Notes under the pieces: model-generated
Told to the model about the DNA's origin: nothing
Databases searched by the model: none
The model's input: the letters and a program-made list of their open reading frames with translations, nothing else
Made by a program: the position numbers and the translations under genes
Shown: one piece after another, positions 56,188 to 64,000 of the stretch
Numbering within the stretch: position 1 is the first letter of the stretch
Layout of the letters: every line of letters starts with the position of its first letter
Source: JAXDMK01 sp963790325
GTDB lineage: Bacteria; Actinomycetota; Acidimicrobiia; Acidimicrobiales; AC-14
NCBI GenBank assembly: GCA_963790325.1
Contig: CAWBNY010000002.1
Location: 868,001 to 932,000, forward strand
Direction: 5' to 3'
Length of the DNA stretch: 64,000 bases

Positions 56188-56889
56188 GTGCTGCTGGCAG
56201 AGCTCGAGGTCCGTCATTCGCGCGCCGTCGCGCCCACCCGACGGGTGGCGCTGGGGCACGTGTGGCTGCCCACCGACCCCGCCCCCGGCTACGGCGGCAT
56301 CCTCCTGGGTGCGGTCGTCGCCGCCCACGTGGGCGACCTCGACCCCGAGACCCGCCTCGACTTCCTCGCCCTCCTGGGCGACGTCGCCGGCGGGGGGACG
56401 ATCGTCCAGCCCCGCCTCCGGCACCGGTTCCAGACCGACATCGTCGGCCTCGACCGCACCCGCCACAAGCTGACGGGCACGGCGGAGGAGGCGTCGGAGC
56501 TGGAGATCGGCGGCGACGGCCGGTCCGTCCCCCAGCTGCTGGGCGCCCTCTACGCCGCCGGCCGGCTGCACCCGTCGGCCCGGCCGGCGGTGTTCACCGC
56601 CATCCGCAAGGCGATGATCTGGGACGGACCCATCGGCCGGGAGCTCATCGACCACCTGGCCGACGCCACCGTCTCCCCGCCGATGGCGTGGCGCCGCTTC
56701 GCCACCGACGAGCGGTGGGCCCGCCAGGTGCTCGGCTTCGGACCCGAGAGCGATCCCGACCGGGACGAGGTGGTGCGCCGGTTCCGGTCGTTGCTGCGGG
56801 AGTCCCACCCCGACCACGGGGCCGACTCGGCCGGCGCCGGCCAGCGCATCCTCGAGCTCACCGAAGCCCGCCGCATCCTGCTTCCATGA
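56188..56889 (+). CDS. J-domain-containing protein
   Basis: The 233-residue protein has an unrecognised ~160-residue N-terminal part (RRVALGHVWLPTDPAPGYGG, RLRHRFQTDIVGLDRTRHKL) and a C-terminal J-like domain (DEVVRRFRSLLRESHPDHG) with the HPD motif used to stimulate Hsp70. The J-domain at the very C terminus is unlike DnaJ. It is coupled by ATGA to the following hydrolase. Confidence 0.75.
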   Translation: MLLAELEVRHSRAVAPTRRVALGHVWLPTDPAPGYGGILLGAVVAAHVGDLDPETRLDFLALLGDVAGGGTIVQPRLRHRFQTDIVGLDRTRHKLTGTAEEASELEIGGDGRSVPQLLGALYAAGRLHPSARPAVFTAIRKAMIWDGPIGRELIDHLADATVSPPMAWRRFATDERWARQVLGFGPESDPDRDEVVRRFRSLLRESHPDHGADSAGAGQRILELTEARRILLP

Positions 56890-57440
56890 GCGCGGACCGG
56901 GCTCTGCTGGTGGCGCCCGGCGCCAGCGCCACCCGCGACCACCCGTCCCTGGTCGCCCTGGAGAAGGCGTTGGCCGCGGTCGACGTCCCCGTCGACCGGA
57001 TCGACCTCCCGTCCCGCAAGGCCACCGCGGTCGTCCTCCAGGTGGTGCGGGACGCGGCCGCCGCCCTCGCCGCCCGCACCGGGCTCGATCCCGTGCGGAT
57101 CGTCCTCGGCGGGCGGTCCTTCGGCGGGCGGATGGGCTCGATGGCGGTGGCCGACGGCCTGCCCGCCCTCGGCCTGGCCCTGGTGAGCTACCCCCTCCAC
57201 CCGCCGGGGCGCCCGGAGAGGTCCCGCACCGAGCACCTGCCCCGCATCCACGTCCCCTGCCTGTTCGTGTCGGGGACGAGGGACACGTTCGGTACCCCGG
57301 CCGAGCTGGAGGCGGCCACCGCCACCATCGCCGGCCCGGTCACCCACGTGTGGATCGAGGGCGGCGACCACGGGCTGCGGGGCCGGGACGCAGCCGTGGC
57401 CGCGGCCGTCAAGGACTGGCTGCTCGGTCTTCCGGGTTGA
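56886..57440 (+). CDS. Alpha/beta hydrolase (dienelactone-hydrolase/KANL3-Tex30-like)
   Basis: The ~184-residue protein has the nucleophile elbow GGRSFGGRMG, an acid-loop VSGTRDTFGTPAEL and the His motif GGDHGLRG, a small complete alpha/beta hydrolase. LLVAPGASATRDHPSL at the N terminus fits the KANL3/Tex30 subgroup. It overlaps the previous gene by ATGA and its tail overlaps the convergent MFS gene by 32 bases. Confidence 0.85.
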   Translation: MSADRALLVAPGASATRDHPSLVALEKALAAVDVPVDRIDLPSRKATAVVLQVVRDAAAALAARTGLDPVRIVLGGRSFGGRMGSMAVADGLPALGLALVSYPLHPPGRPERSRTEHLPRIHVPCLFVSGTRDTFGTPAELEAATATIAGPVTHVWIEGGDHGLRGRDAAVAAAVKDWLLGLPG

Positions 57441-58932
57441 GCTCCTCCAGCCGGCGGCGGGCCGTCTCCGGGTAGGCGACCAGGACGAGGATCGCCAGCA
57501 GGAGGGGGCCGGCGGCGAGCACGGCCATGGCCGGGCCGATGGCGCCGAAGCCGTCCGACATCAGGCCCGCCCCCGTCAGGCCGATGGCGCTGCCGGTGAG
57601 GGCGCTCACCGCCACCAGGCCGTTGGCCTTGCCCCGCAGGCCGGTGGGGAACAGCTCCGGCCCGTAGACGCCGAGGGCGGGGACGGAGGCGGCGGACAGG
57701 ACGTTGCCCACGATCGCCCACACCCACAGCGGCCACCCGTCGGAGAAGAAGAGGGCCACGGTGGCCGACGTGCCGAAGACCAGGGCCACCGCGGCCACGA
57801 TCCGGCGCCCCCGGACGTCGGCGATGCGCCCGCCGGCCACGATCCCGATCGACGCCGGCGTCCCCACGACCACCGAGAACAGCCCGATGGCCCCGCCGCT
57901 GAAGCCCAGTTCGGAGCGGAGGTAGCGGTTGCCGAACTGGGAGTTGGGGGCGATGAACAGGTTGGCCAGCAGGGCGGAGACGCCCAGCAGGGCGAGGCGG
58001 CCGCCGTGGCCCTTGATGGCCACCCGGGGATGGGGGGCCAGGTAGCGCCGGCTCTCCTGCAGCCGGTGGCGGGTGGTGGCCAGCGCGGGCAGGGCCAGCA
58101 GGGGCAGGACGTAGAGGGTTCGCCACCCCCGCACGCCGAGATCGGCCAGCCGGAGGGCGAGCACGCACACACCCGCCCCCAGCCCCCCGGCCATGGCCAG
58201 GAGGCTGACGGCGTAGGCGCGGGACCCGGCCGGCATCTCCTCCGCCGCCACGATCGACACCAGGATGAGCAGGGCGCTGGCGAAGGCCCGGGCCATGAGC
58301 TGGCTGCCCGTCAGCCAGGGGAGGGACGGGGCGAAGGCCCCGGTCACGGCCAGGAGGCAGCCGGCGGTGGCGGCGGCCAGCATCACCGCCCGCCGCCCCC
58401 GGCGGTCGGCGGTGGCCACCACCACCAGGGCGATGAGCCCGCCCACCCGGACCACGCTGCCGGCCGCGCCCTGGCCGCTGTTGCCCACGCCGAACTCCTC
58501 GCCCGCGAACCCGATGGTCTGGGTGAACAGGCTGTTGAGGTAGCCGAACGTGACGGCCAGGACGGCCAGGGTGCCGAGGGCGTTGGCCGCGCCCAGGTCG
58601 AGGTGCTCGGGGGGCGCCCACCACGGGGCCCGGTCCCGGCCCGGCCGGCGGAGGGCGGAGCGGGCGGCGGGCGTGAACAGGAACCGGAAGTAGGGCAGGC
58701 CGAGGCGGAAGTCGACCGTCTGGGTGACGCGGACCCGGTCCGCGGCGCCGTCGGCGCCGGCCACCGGCTCCGTCTCCACTCGCCGCCGGTAGCGCTCGAA
58801 GGGACCGTCCGCCTGCTCGAAGGCACCGTCGCCGCCGGCCGCGGGCACCTCCACCAGCAGGTCGGTGCGAGGGCGGAGCCAGTCCTCCAAGCCGACCCGG
58901 TCGACGACGGCGCGGGCGACGACTCGGGCCAC
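57409..58932 (-). CDS. MFS transporter with N-terminal SRPBCC-like domain
   Basis: The 507-residue protein has ~115 soluble residues before the first helix (FERYRRRVETEP, RVRVTQTVDFRLGLPYFRFL) that resemble an SRPBCC/polyketide-cyclase-like fold. Twelve membrane helices of an MFS permease follow, with ADRRGRRAVMLAAA and ADVRGRRIVAAVA at the two loop positions. The substrate is unknown. The start is a GTG with a TAGGCT box nine bases upstream. Confidence 0.8.
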   Translation of the reverse strand: MARVVARAVVDRVGLEDWLRPRTDLLVEVPAAGGDGAFEQADGPFERYRRRVETEPVAGADGAADRVRVTQTVDFRLGLPYFRFLFTPAARSALRRPGRDRAPWWAPPEHLDLGAANALGTLAVLAVTFGYLNSLFTQTIGFAGEEFGVGNSGQGAAGSVVRVGGLIALVVVATADRRGRRAVMLAAATAGCLLAVTGAFAPSLPWLTGSQLMARAFASALLILVSIVAAEEMPAGSRAYAVSLLAMAGGLGAGVCVLALRLADLGVRGWRTLYVLPLLALPALATTRHRLQESRRYLAPHPRVAIKGHGGRLALLGVSALLANLFIAPNSQFGNRYLRSELGFSGGAIGLFSVVVGTPASIGIVAGGRIADVRGRRIVAAVALVFGTSATVALFFSDGWPLWVWAIVGNVLSAASVPALGVYGPELFPTGLRGKANGLVAVSALTGSAIGLTGAGLMSDGFGAIGPAMAVLAAGPLLLAILVLVAYPETARRRLEELNPEDRAASP

Positions 58933-58993
58933 TTCGAGGCGAGCCTACCGGCCGCCCCCCGGACGGGAAGGCCGCAGGCCGGCTGGGCGTTGG

Positions 58994-58999
58994 TAGCAT
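58994..58999 (+). promoter_or_regulatory. Putative -10 box (TAGCAT) of nfu
   Basis: TAGCAT is seven bases before an ATG at 59007. That frame ends after eight codons in a TGA overlapping the called nfu GTG. One extra G in the GG at 59029-59030 would fuse the two, so 59007 may be the true start. Confidence 0.4.
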
Positions 59000-59029
59000 C
59001 GGGACGATGGCAACGGAGGCAGATACCCG

Positions 59030-59305
59030 GTGACGACGACGATGAAGGAGCAGGTGATGGAGGCCATCGAGGCCATCCGTCCCGTGCTGCAGTCCGACGG
59101 CGGCGACATGACGCTGGTGGGCGTCGACGAGGAGACCGGCGTGGTCGACATCGAGCTCGTCGGGGCCTGTGGGAGCTGCCCCGCCTCCACCATGACCCTC
59201 AAGGCCGGCATCGAGCGCATCCTCAAGGACCGGGTCCCCGGGATCACCGCGGTCAAGAACGTCGGTGAGGAGCCCGAGCTCTTCGACCTGACGTCCCGGC
59301 ACTAG
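59030..59305 (+). CDS. NifU C-terminal-domain (Nfu-type) iron-sulfur carrier
   Basis: The ~91-residue protein has VMEAIEAIRPVLQSDGGDMT and GACGSCPASTMTLKAGIER with the CxxC cluster ligand, the Nfu fold that passes Fe-S clusters to target proteins. GGAGG lies ~10 bases before the GTG. A leaderless ATG at 59007 is an alternative if one base has been lost. Confidence 0.9.
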   Translation: MTTTMKEQVMEAIEAIRPVLQSDGGDMTLVGVDEETGVVDIELVGACGSCPASTMTLKAGIERILKDRVPGITAVKNVGEEPELFDLTSRH

Positions 59306-59314
59306 CGGGGAGAT

Positions 59315-60205
59315 CTAGCCCGTCAGGCGGTTGTCCTCCTCGACCAGGGCGTTCACCCGGCCCACGGCGGCGTTGTGCTCCACCACCAGGGCGTTGAAGC
59401 GGTCGACGTTGAGGTTGTAGGCCTCGAAGTCGCCCGCCGCCTGCTGGGCGTCGAGCTCGGCCTGGATGGCGTCGAGGCGGGTCTCCATGGCGGCGATCGC
59501 CGCCTTCAGGGCCCGGATCTCGTCCTCCCGGTCGCCGAGCGTGCGGCGGAAGGTGTCGAGCACGAGGGCCCGGTCGAAGAACCCGGCGTAATGGGCCTCC
59601 AGGACGGGGTCGAGGTCGGCGAACTCGGTGCCGAGCAGGGAGTGGACCTCGTTGGGGGTGTCCTCGTCGACGGCGGCGTACACCTCCAGCCGCTCCTCGA
59701 GGACGCCGTTGCCGACGCGGGCCGCTTCCAGGAGAGGGTCGATGGTCAGCCGGTCCGACCGGCTCAGCCGGCCGTAGACGACGTGCAGCAGTTCGTGGAC
59801 GGCGACCACGTAGATCAGGTCGCGCACCTCGGGGTCGGAGAACGACCGGACGTGGATGCGGCCGTCGATCAGGCAGCCGAAGGTGTGGGCGCCCTCGGGT
59901 CCGGCGCTGGCGTCGAGCCCGGCGCAGCTCTGGGCCACGGTGGCCGAGTCCTCCACCGACGGCGAGGCCGACAGGAACAGGCGGCGGCCGGCCTCGGTCA
60001 TCCCCGCGCCGGCCACGATGTCCTCCAGCTCCGGGTCCAGGGGCTCGGTGGTGGTCGTGGCGGCCACGGTGGCCGGGGCCCCCGATCCCATCCGCGCCGG
60101 CGGCCCCGGGCTCGTGCACCCGACGAGCGCCATCAGCGCGACCGCGCCGGCCAGCGGCCGGCGGGCGAGCCGGCCCCGGTGGCCGCGCCCGGGCGCCGCC
60201 GTCAA
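59315..60205 (-). CDS. Lipoprotein with HExxH metallopeptidase-like motif
   Basis: From the TTG at 60205 the protein has a lipobox (LAGAVALMALVGC). A central domain follows with VVAVHELLHVVYGRLS (HExxH), EERLEVYAAVDEDTPNEVHS supplying later Glu residues, and YAGFFDRALVLDTFRRTLGD. A C-terminal coiled coil (EIRALKAAIAAMETRLDAIQ) closes it. This fits a surface zinc peptidase, but I cannot name the family. It lies 19 bases after the glgP stop, so the two are probably cotranscribed. The frame is open further upstream but would overlap glgP. Confidence 0.7.
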   Translation of the reverse strand: MTAAPGRGHRGRLARRPLAGAVALMALVGCTSPGPPARMGSGAPATVAATTTTEPLDPELEDIVAGAGMTEAGRRLFLSASPSVEDSATVAQSCAGLDASAGPEGAHTFGCLIDGRIHVRSFSDPEVRDLIYVVAVHELLHVVYGRLSRSDRLTIDPLLEAARVGNGVLEERLEVYAAVDEDTPNEVHSLLGTEFADLDPVLEAHYAGFFDRALVLDTFRRTLGDREDEIRALKAAIAAMETRLDAIQAELDAQQAAGDFEAYNLNVDRFNALVVEHNAAVGRVNALVEEDNRLTG

Positions 60206-60224
60206 CGCTGGCTCGAACGGTGGC

Positions 60225-62747
60225 TCAGGCGACCGCCATGCAGCCGAGCTCGGCCCAGGTGAGGAGATCGGGGTGGGAGGGCACCACCCGCACAGTAAAC
60301 CCGTAGCGACCGGGTCGGTCGCAGGTGAAGCTGCCCTCGTACCGGTGGCGGCCGGAGCCATCGGGCCCGACCAGGGTCATGGGGGCGGCGGTGGGATCGA
60401 CGATGTCGTCGGTGTTGCCCACCGGGCCGTGCACCACCTGGACCTGGACGTCGTCGGGGCCGAGTTTGCCCAGGTCGGCGGCGGCCACCACCACCCGGGC
60501 CCCGCCCAGGTCGGCGCCGTCGCCCGATTCCTCGACGGTCTGAACCGCCACCGTCGTCCACATGGAGAGGACCCGCCGCTTCCAGGCGGCCAGGGCCTTG
60601 GCCCGGGCGTTGCCGTCGGCGGCCAGGTCCTCGCCGTGGGCGGCGGCGGGCTCGTACATCTTCTCCACGTAGTCCCGCACCATGCGGCTGGACGTGACCA
60701 CCGGTCCCAGGGTGCGCAGCGACCGCCGGACGCGGCTCAGCCACCGGCTGGGCGGACGTCCCGGGTTGGCCTCGTAGAAGAGGGGGACGATCTGGCGCTC
60801 GAACAGGTCGAACAGGCTGCCCGCCTCGATCTGGTCGCGAACGTGCTGGTCGGTGACCGTCTCGGCCGACGGGATGGCCCAGCCGTTGTGGCCGTCGTAG
60901 AGCTCGTCCCACCAGCCGTCGAGGATCGAGCAGTTGAGGCCGCCGTTGAGGGCCGCCTTCTCCCCGCTGGTCCCACAGGCCTCCAGGGGCCGGCGGGGGG
61001 TGTTGAGCCACACGTCGCACCCCTGGTAGAGGAGGCGGGCGACGCCGATGTCGTAGTCCTCCAGGAAGGCGACCCGGTGGCGGAGGTCGCGGTTGCGGGC
61101 GAACTGCACCACCTGGCGGATGATCTCCTTGCCCGGGTCGTCGGCCGGGTGGGCCTTGCCCGCGAACAGGATCTGCATGGGCCGGTCGGCGTCGAGGAGG
61201 AGCTTGGCCAGCCGATCCGGCTGGGACAGCAGGAGGGTGGCCCGCTTGTAGGGGGCGAAGCGGCGGGCGAAGCCGATGGTGAGGATGCCGGGGTCGAAGG
61301 CCTCGTCGATCCACGTGAGGTCGGCCTCCGACATCCCCCGGGAGAGGGAAGTGGCCCGCAGCCGCTGGCGGACGTAGGCCACCAGCCGTTCCCGGGCCTG
61401 CTGGCGGGCCCGCCACAGCTCGTCGTCGCCCACGTCCTCGATGCGGGCCCACCGGTCGGGGCCGGCCAGGTGCCACTCGGGCAGGACGTGGCGGTCGAAG
61501 AGGTCGCGCATCTCGGGCGAGGCCCACGTGCGGGTGTGGACGCCGTTGGTGATCGACCCGATGGGCAGCTCGTCGGTGGGGACGTCCGGCCACACCGGCT
61601 GGAAGATCTGGCGGCTGACCACCCCGTGGAGCTTGGACACCCCGTTGCTGAACCCGGCCAGGCGCAGGCCCATGATGGCCATGTTGAACGGGGCGTCGGA
61701 GGGCTCGCCGGGTGCGTGGCCCAGGGCCATGAGCGAGTCGAAGCTCACCTCGCACTCGTCGGCCCACCCCTTGAAGTAGCGCTCCATGAGGGCCCGGGGG
61801 AAGCGGTCGATGCCGGCGGGGACGGGCGTGTGGGTGGTGAAGACGGTGCCCGCCCGCACCGCCTCCACCGCCTCGTCGAACGAGAGCCCCCCGGCGATGG
61901 CCCGCCGGATGCGCTCGAGGCCGAGGAACCCGGCGTGGCCCTCGTTGCTGTGGAAGACGTGGGCCGACTCGCCCACCACGTCGAGGGCCCGCACCCCGCC
62001 CACGCCCAGGAGGATCTCCTGGCGCAGCCGGTGCTCGGTGTCGCCCCCGTAGAGGCGGTCGGTGACACCCCGGCCGGGCTCGTCGTTGACGTCGACCGAC
62101 GTGTCGAGCAGGTACAGGGGGATCCGGCCCACCTGGGCCCGCCAGATGCGGGCGTAGAGGGTGGTGCCGGCCAGGTCGACCTCCACCAGCCCCTGGTCGC
62201 AGGGGGCCAGCGACATGGCGTGGGGGTCGAGGTCGACGTAGCGCTCCTCCTGCCACCCGTCCCCGTTGAGCTCCTGGCGGAAGTAGCCCTGGGCGTAGAA
62301 AAGGCCCACCCCGACAAGGGGGACGCCGAGGGCGCTGGCCGCCTTCAGGTGGTCGCCGGCGAGGACGCCCAGGCCGCCGGAGTACTGGGGCAGGGCCTTG
62401 GCGATGCCGAACTCGGGCGAGAAGTAGGCCACCGAGCGCAGGGCGCTGTCTCGGCCCTGGAACCACCGGTCGGCCTCGGTGTCTCGGCGCAACTCGCCGA
62501 ACACCTCGCGGAGGAAGGAGAGGAACGTGCGGTCGGCGGCGAGGGCGTCGAGGCGGGCCTTACCCACCGAGCCCAGGAGGCGGACGGGGTCGTAGCCACT
62601 GGCCTCCCACGCCTCCGAGTCCACCCACCGGAACAGGTCCTGGGTGCGCTCGTCCCACGACCAGCGCAGGTTCATGGCCAGGGTGTGGAGGGGAGCCAGC
62701 GCGTCGGGCAGACGGGGCCGGACGGTGAAGCTGCGGTAGGCCTTCAT
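60225..62747 (-). CDS. glgP: Alpha-glucan phosphorylase (DUF3417/GlgP type)
   Basis: The 840-residue protein has an N-terminal DUF3417 part (LHTLAMNLRWSWDERTQDLF), VAYFSPEFGIAKALPQYSGG, FTTHTPVPAGIDRFP, SITNGVHTRTWASPEM, GFARRFAPYKRATLLL and ACGTSGEKAALNGGLN with ILDGWWDELYDG near the PLP/phosphate site. It releases glucose-1-phosphate from glycogen-like glucans. The C-terminal ~100 residues form a beta domain. TAGCGT lies seven bases before the ATG, suggesting a leaderless transcript. Confidence 0.95.
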   Translation of the reverse strand: MKAYRSFTVRPRLPDALAPLHTLAMNLRWSWDERTQDLFRWVDSEAWEASGYDPVRLLGSVGKARLDALAADRTFLSFLREVFGELRRDTEADRWFQGRDSALRSVAYFSPEFGIAKALPQYSGGLGVLAGDHLKAASALGVPLVGVGLFYAQGYFRQELNGDGWQEERYVDLDPHAMSLAPCDQGLVEVDLAGTTLYARIWRAQVGRIPLYLLDTSVDVNDEPGRGVTDRLYGGDTEHRLRQEILLGVGGVRALDVVGESAHVFHSNEGHAGFLGLERIRRAIAGGLSFDEAVEAVRAGTVFTTHTPVPAGIDRFPRALMERYFKGWADECEVSFDSLMALGHAPGEPSDAPFNMAIMGLRLAGFSNGVSKLHGVVSRQIFQPVWPDVPTDELPIGSITNGVHTRTWASPEMRDLFDRHVLPEWHLAGPDRWARIEDVGDDELWRARQQARERLVAYVRQRLRATSLSRGMSEADLTWIDEAFDPGILTIGFARRFAPYKRATLLLSQPDRLAKLLLDADRPMQILFAGKAHPADDPGKEIIRQVVQFARNRDLRHRVAFLEDYDIGVARLLYQGCDVWLNTPRRPLEACGTSGEKAALNGGLNCSILDGWWDELYDGHNGWAIPSAETVTDQHVRDQIEAGSLFDLFERQIVPLFYEANPGRPPSRWLSRVRRSLRTLGPVVTSSRMVRDYVEKMYEPAAAHGEDLAADGNARAKALAAWKRRVLSMWTTVAVQTVEESGDGADLGGARVVVAAADLGKLGPDDVQVQVVHGPVGNTDDIVDPTAAPMTLVGPDGSGRHRYEGSFTCDRPGRYGFTVRVVPSHPDLLTWAELGCMAVA

Positions 62748-62754
62748 GGGCCGG

Positions 62755-62760
62755 ACGCTA
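62755..62760 (-). promoter_or_regulatory. Putative -10 box (TAGCGT) of glgP
   Basis: Minus-strand TAGCGT, seven bases before the glgP ATG, with no ribosome site between. Confidence 0.45.
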
Positions 62761-63008
62761 TCGCGGGGGTCCTTGGCGTCGGCGCGTGAAAGGCCATGGC
62801 ATACGATCGGGTGACGGCCTGCGTGCCGACCTGTTCAGAGTCGGGGGACCCTTTCCCACTCACGGCATGCCGGCAGGAGATGTCACCCGGGGGCGGGATC
62901 CGCGTTTCCCGGACTCAGCTGGCGGCGAGATCTGACCCAGAGACGCCGGCGAGCGTCGCCGGCCGTCCGGCGTCCGCGGTCAGGGGCCGGACAAGGGCCG
63001 GATCATGT

Positions 63009-63032
63009 CGGTCGCCCTCCGGAGGGCGACCG
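63009..63032. repeat. 24-bp perfect palindrome
   Basis: CGGTCGCCCTCC followed directly by its reverse complement GGAGGGCGACCG. It lies near the 3-prime end of the doubtful small gene. Confidence 0.8.
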
Positions 63033-63508
63033 CGTCCTGACCGTTCGTGCCGACCTGCTTCATCAGGTTGAAGAACTGGTTGACCGCGGCATCGCCGCCG
63101 AGGTGGGCGCGGAGCGGTGGAGCAGGGCTCCGACGTCGTGGCCGCCATGGGCACCCTGCCTTGGCCGGTCCCCGCAACGCCCCGATCGCCTTCGCCATCG
63201 CCGGCCGCCGACCGGGCCAAAACGCTGATCTGGGCCGGGACGTTCTGCAGCCACGAGCGCAGCGTGTCGCGTCGCTCGATCAGCTCCGACACCGGTGCAC
63301 CGGGGAGGGCCTTGTTCTTCTGTCATGGGACGCGCTCCCGGCGCGGAACCAGCAGGACGTCTGCGTTGAGCACACGCCTTCGACGCAGCAGCTTGAGGCA
63401 TGTCCAGGACCGGGCTGCGCCCGGGGGATGTCTCGCACGCGGCTACGACCATCGGCCATACTCGCCAGGCTGCTTCATCACCAGCACCCTCACTCGTGCA
63501 CTCGACCT

Positions 63509-63524
63509 GTCCGCCGCGGCGGAC
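63509..63524. repeat. 16-bp perfect palindrome
   Basis: GTCCGCCG followed by CGGCGGAC, downstream of the NlpC/P60 gene on the minus strand. It could be a terminator stem or a protein site. Confidence 0.6.
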
Positions 63525-63624
63525 GGTCGGGTGCCTCGAGGGGTTCTCACCCACTACGGCCGATTCGCATCCCGCCAAACGCAGGCGGGTCTGGCGACAC
63601 CTGGGAGCCCGCTTGGGACGAGTG

Positions 63625-64000
63625 CTAGCCGGGCCGGCCAGCGCCGACCAGGTCGACGGAGCGCCAGGCCCGGATGCGTATCGGCGTGCCGGTCTGGGAC
63701 GCCTCGATCATCTGCCCGTCGCCGATGTACATCGCGTTGTGGTGGATGCCGTCGACCGAATCGCCGAAGAAGAGCAGGTCGCCGGGGATGACTTCGTCGA
63801 CGGGCACCCGGGTGCTCTCGTAGTACTGGAGGTCGGCGCCGTGGGACAGGCTCACGCCCGCCGCCGCCCACGCGTCCATCGTGAGCCCCGAGCAATCGAA
63901 GCCCTCCGGGCCTTCCCCGCCCCAGATGTAGGGCTTGCCCAGGTGCGTCATGGCCCGCTCGACGGCGATGGCCCCCAGCCCCGACGAGGGAAGGATGCGG
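63625..64000 (-). CDS. NlpC/P60-family cell-wall hydrolase, C-terminal part
   Basis: The frame is open at the right edge and ends at 63625. It has AIAVERAMTHLGKPYIWGG, GFDCSGLTMDAW (catalytic Cys), VIPGDLLFFGDSVDGIHHNA (catalytic His) and MYIGDGQMIEASQTG, a complete NlpC/P60 catalytic core that cleaves peptidoglycan stem peptides. The N-terminal part lies outside the window; a signal peptide and coiled coil are usual there. Confidence 0.9.
   Translation of the reverse strand, partial: RILPSSGLGAIAVERAMTHLGKPYIWGGEGPEGFDCSGLTMDAWAAAGVSLSHGADLQYYESTRVPVDEVIPGDLLFFGDSVDGIHHNAMYIGDGQMIEASQTGTPIRIRAWRSVDLVGAGRPG

Larger units (their letters stand above)
62748..63624. other. Long region without a firm gene, containing two perfect palindromes
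   Basis: On the minus strand, about 63325-62980, two frames together give a possible small protein (SELIERRDTLRSWLQNVPA, then GGDAAVNQFFNLMKQVGTN to RPLSGP), which would need at least one shift; I do not recognise it. Perfect palindromes lie at 63009-63032 (24 bp) and 63509-63524 (16 bp). The rest shows nothing. Confidence 0.4.

Overview
The window comes from a high-GC actinobacterium. The flanks are roughly 70% GC, many genes overlap as ATGA or GTGA, and several first genes have a TAnnnT box only 5-7 nt before the start codon, as in leaderless actinobacterial transcripts. The gene set (a complete F1Fo-ATPase operon, a PPi-type phosphofructokinase, a B12-dependent mutase large subunit, a DUF3417-type glucan phosphorylase, small J-domain and Nfu proteins) would fit class Acidimicrobiia. 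That placement is inference; there is no rRNA or tRNA here.

Region 1 (1-13.7 kb) is the conserved high-GC end of a surface-glycan locus. On the minus strand there is an APS kinase (CysC) reading in frame into ATP sulfurylase small subunit (CysD). It is followed by a FlaA1/CapD-type sugar-nucleotide dehydratase, a small Cys-rich protein coupled to a Wzz/BY-kinase co-polymerase, UDP-GlcNAc 2-epimerase, an undecaprenyl-phosphate sugar transferase, a WbuB-like glycosyltransferase, an SDR epimerase, a heparinase II/III-like protein and a bi-domain ADH/Gfo-Idh oxidoreductase.

Region 2 (about 13.1-31.5 kb) drops sharply in GC and looks horizontally acquired. It holds glycosyltransferases, methyltransferases, a second cysC, two PAPS-type sulfotransferases, an OafA-type acyltransferase, Wzx, Wzy and a CysQ-like PAP phosphatase. 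With the flanking cysCD this makes a coherent Wzx/Wzy pathway for a sulfated, possibly acetylated glycan: CysD/CysC make PAPS, the sulfotransferases use it and CysQ clears PAP. The cluster is interrupted by ISL3 and ISAzo13 transposase genes, bordered by a broken IS481 copy, and contains remnants of duplicated cysQ and glycosyltransferase genes.

Region 3 (32.6-42.7 kb) returns to high GC. It has two secreted proteins, a LuxR regulator divergent from a metallo-beta-lactamase-fold gene, an 891-residue Ig-repeat surface protein and two long coiled-coil proteins. These two share with the protein at 3412 a gap-free 46-residue N-terminal domain with eight invariant Cys/His residues; I do not recognise this domain. 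Region 4 (42.8-50.1 kb) is the atp operon. Region 5 (50.4-64 kb) is mixed housekeeping and envelope genes, ending in a partial NlpC/P60 hydrolase.

Caution: atpD, an essential gene, carries a one-base shift in a C run, so the sequence probably contains indel errors. Many broken genes in the glycan locus keep intact stop/start overlaps with their neighbours and are more likely sequencing-shifted than dead. The CysC-CysD and Wzy-Wzx read-throughs must be judged in that light.
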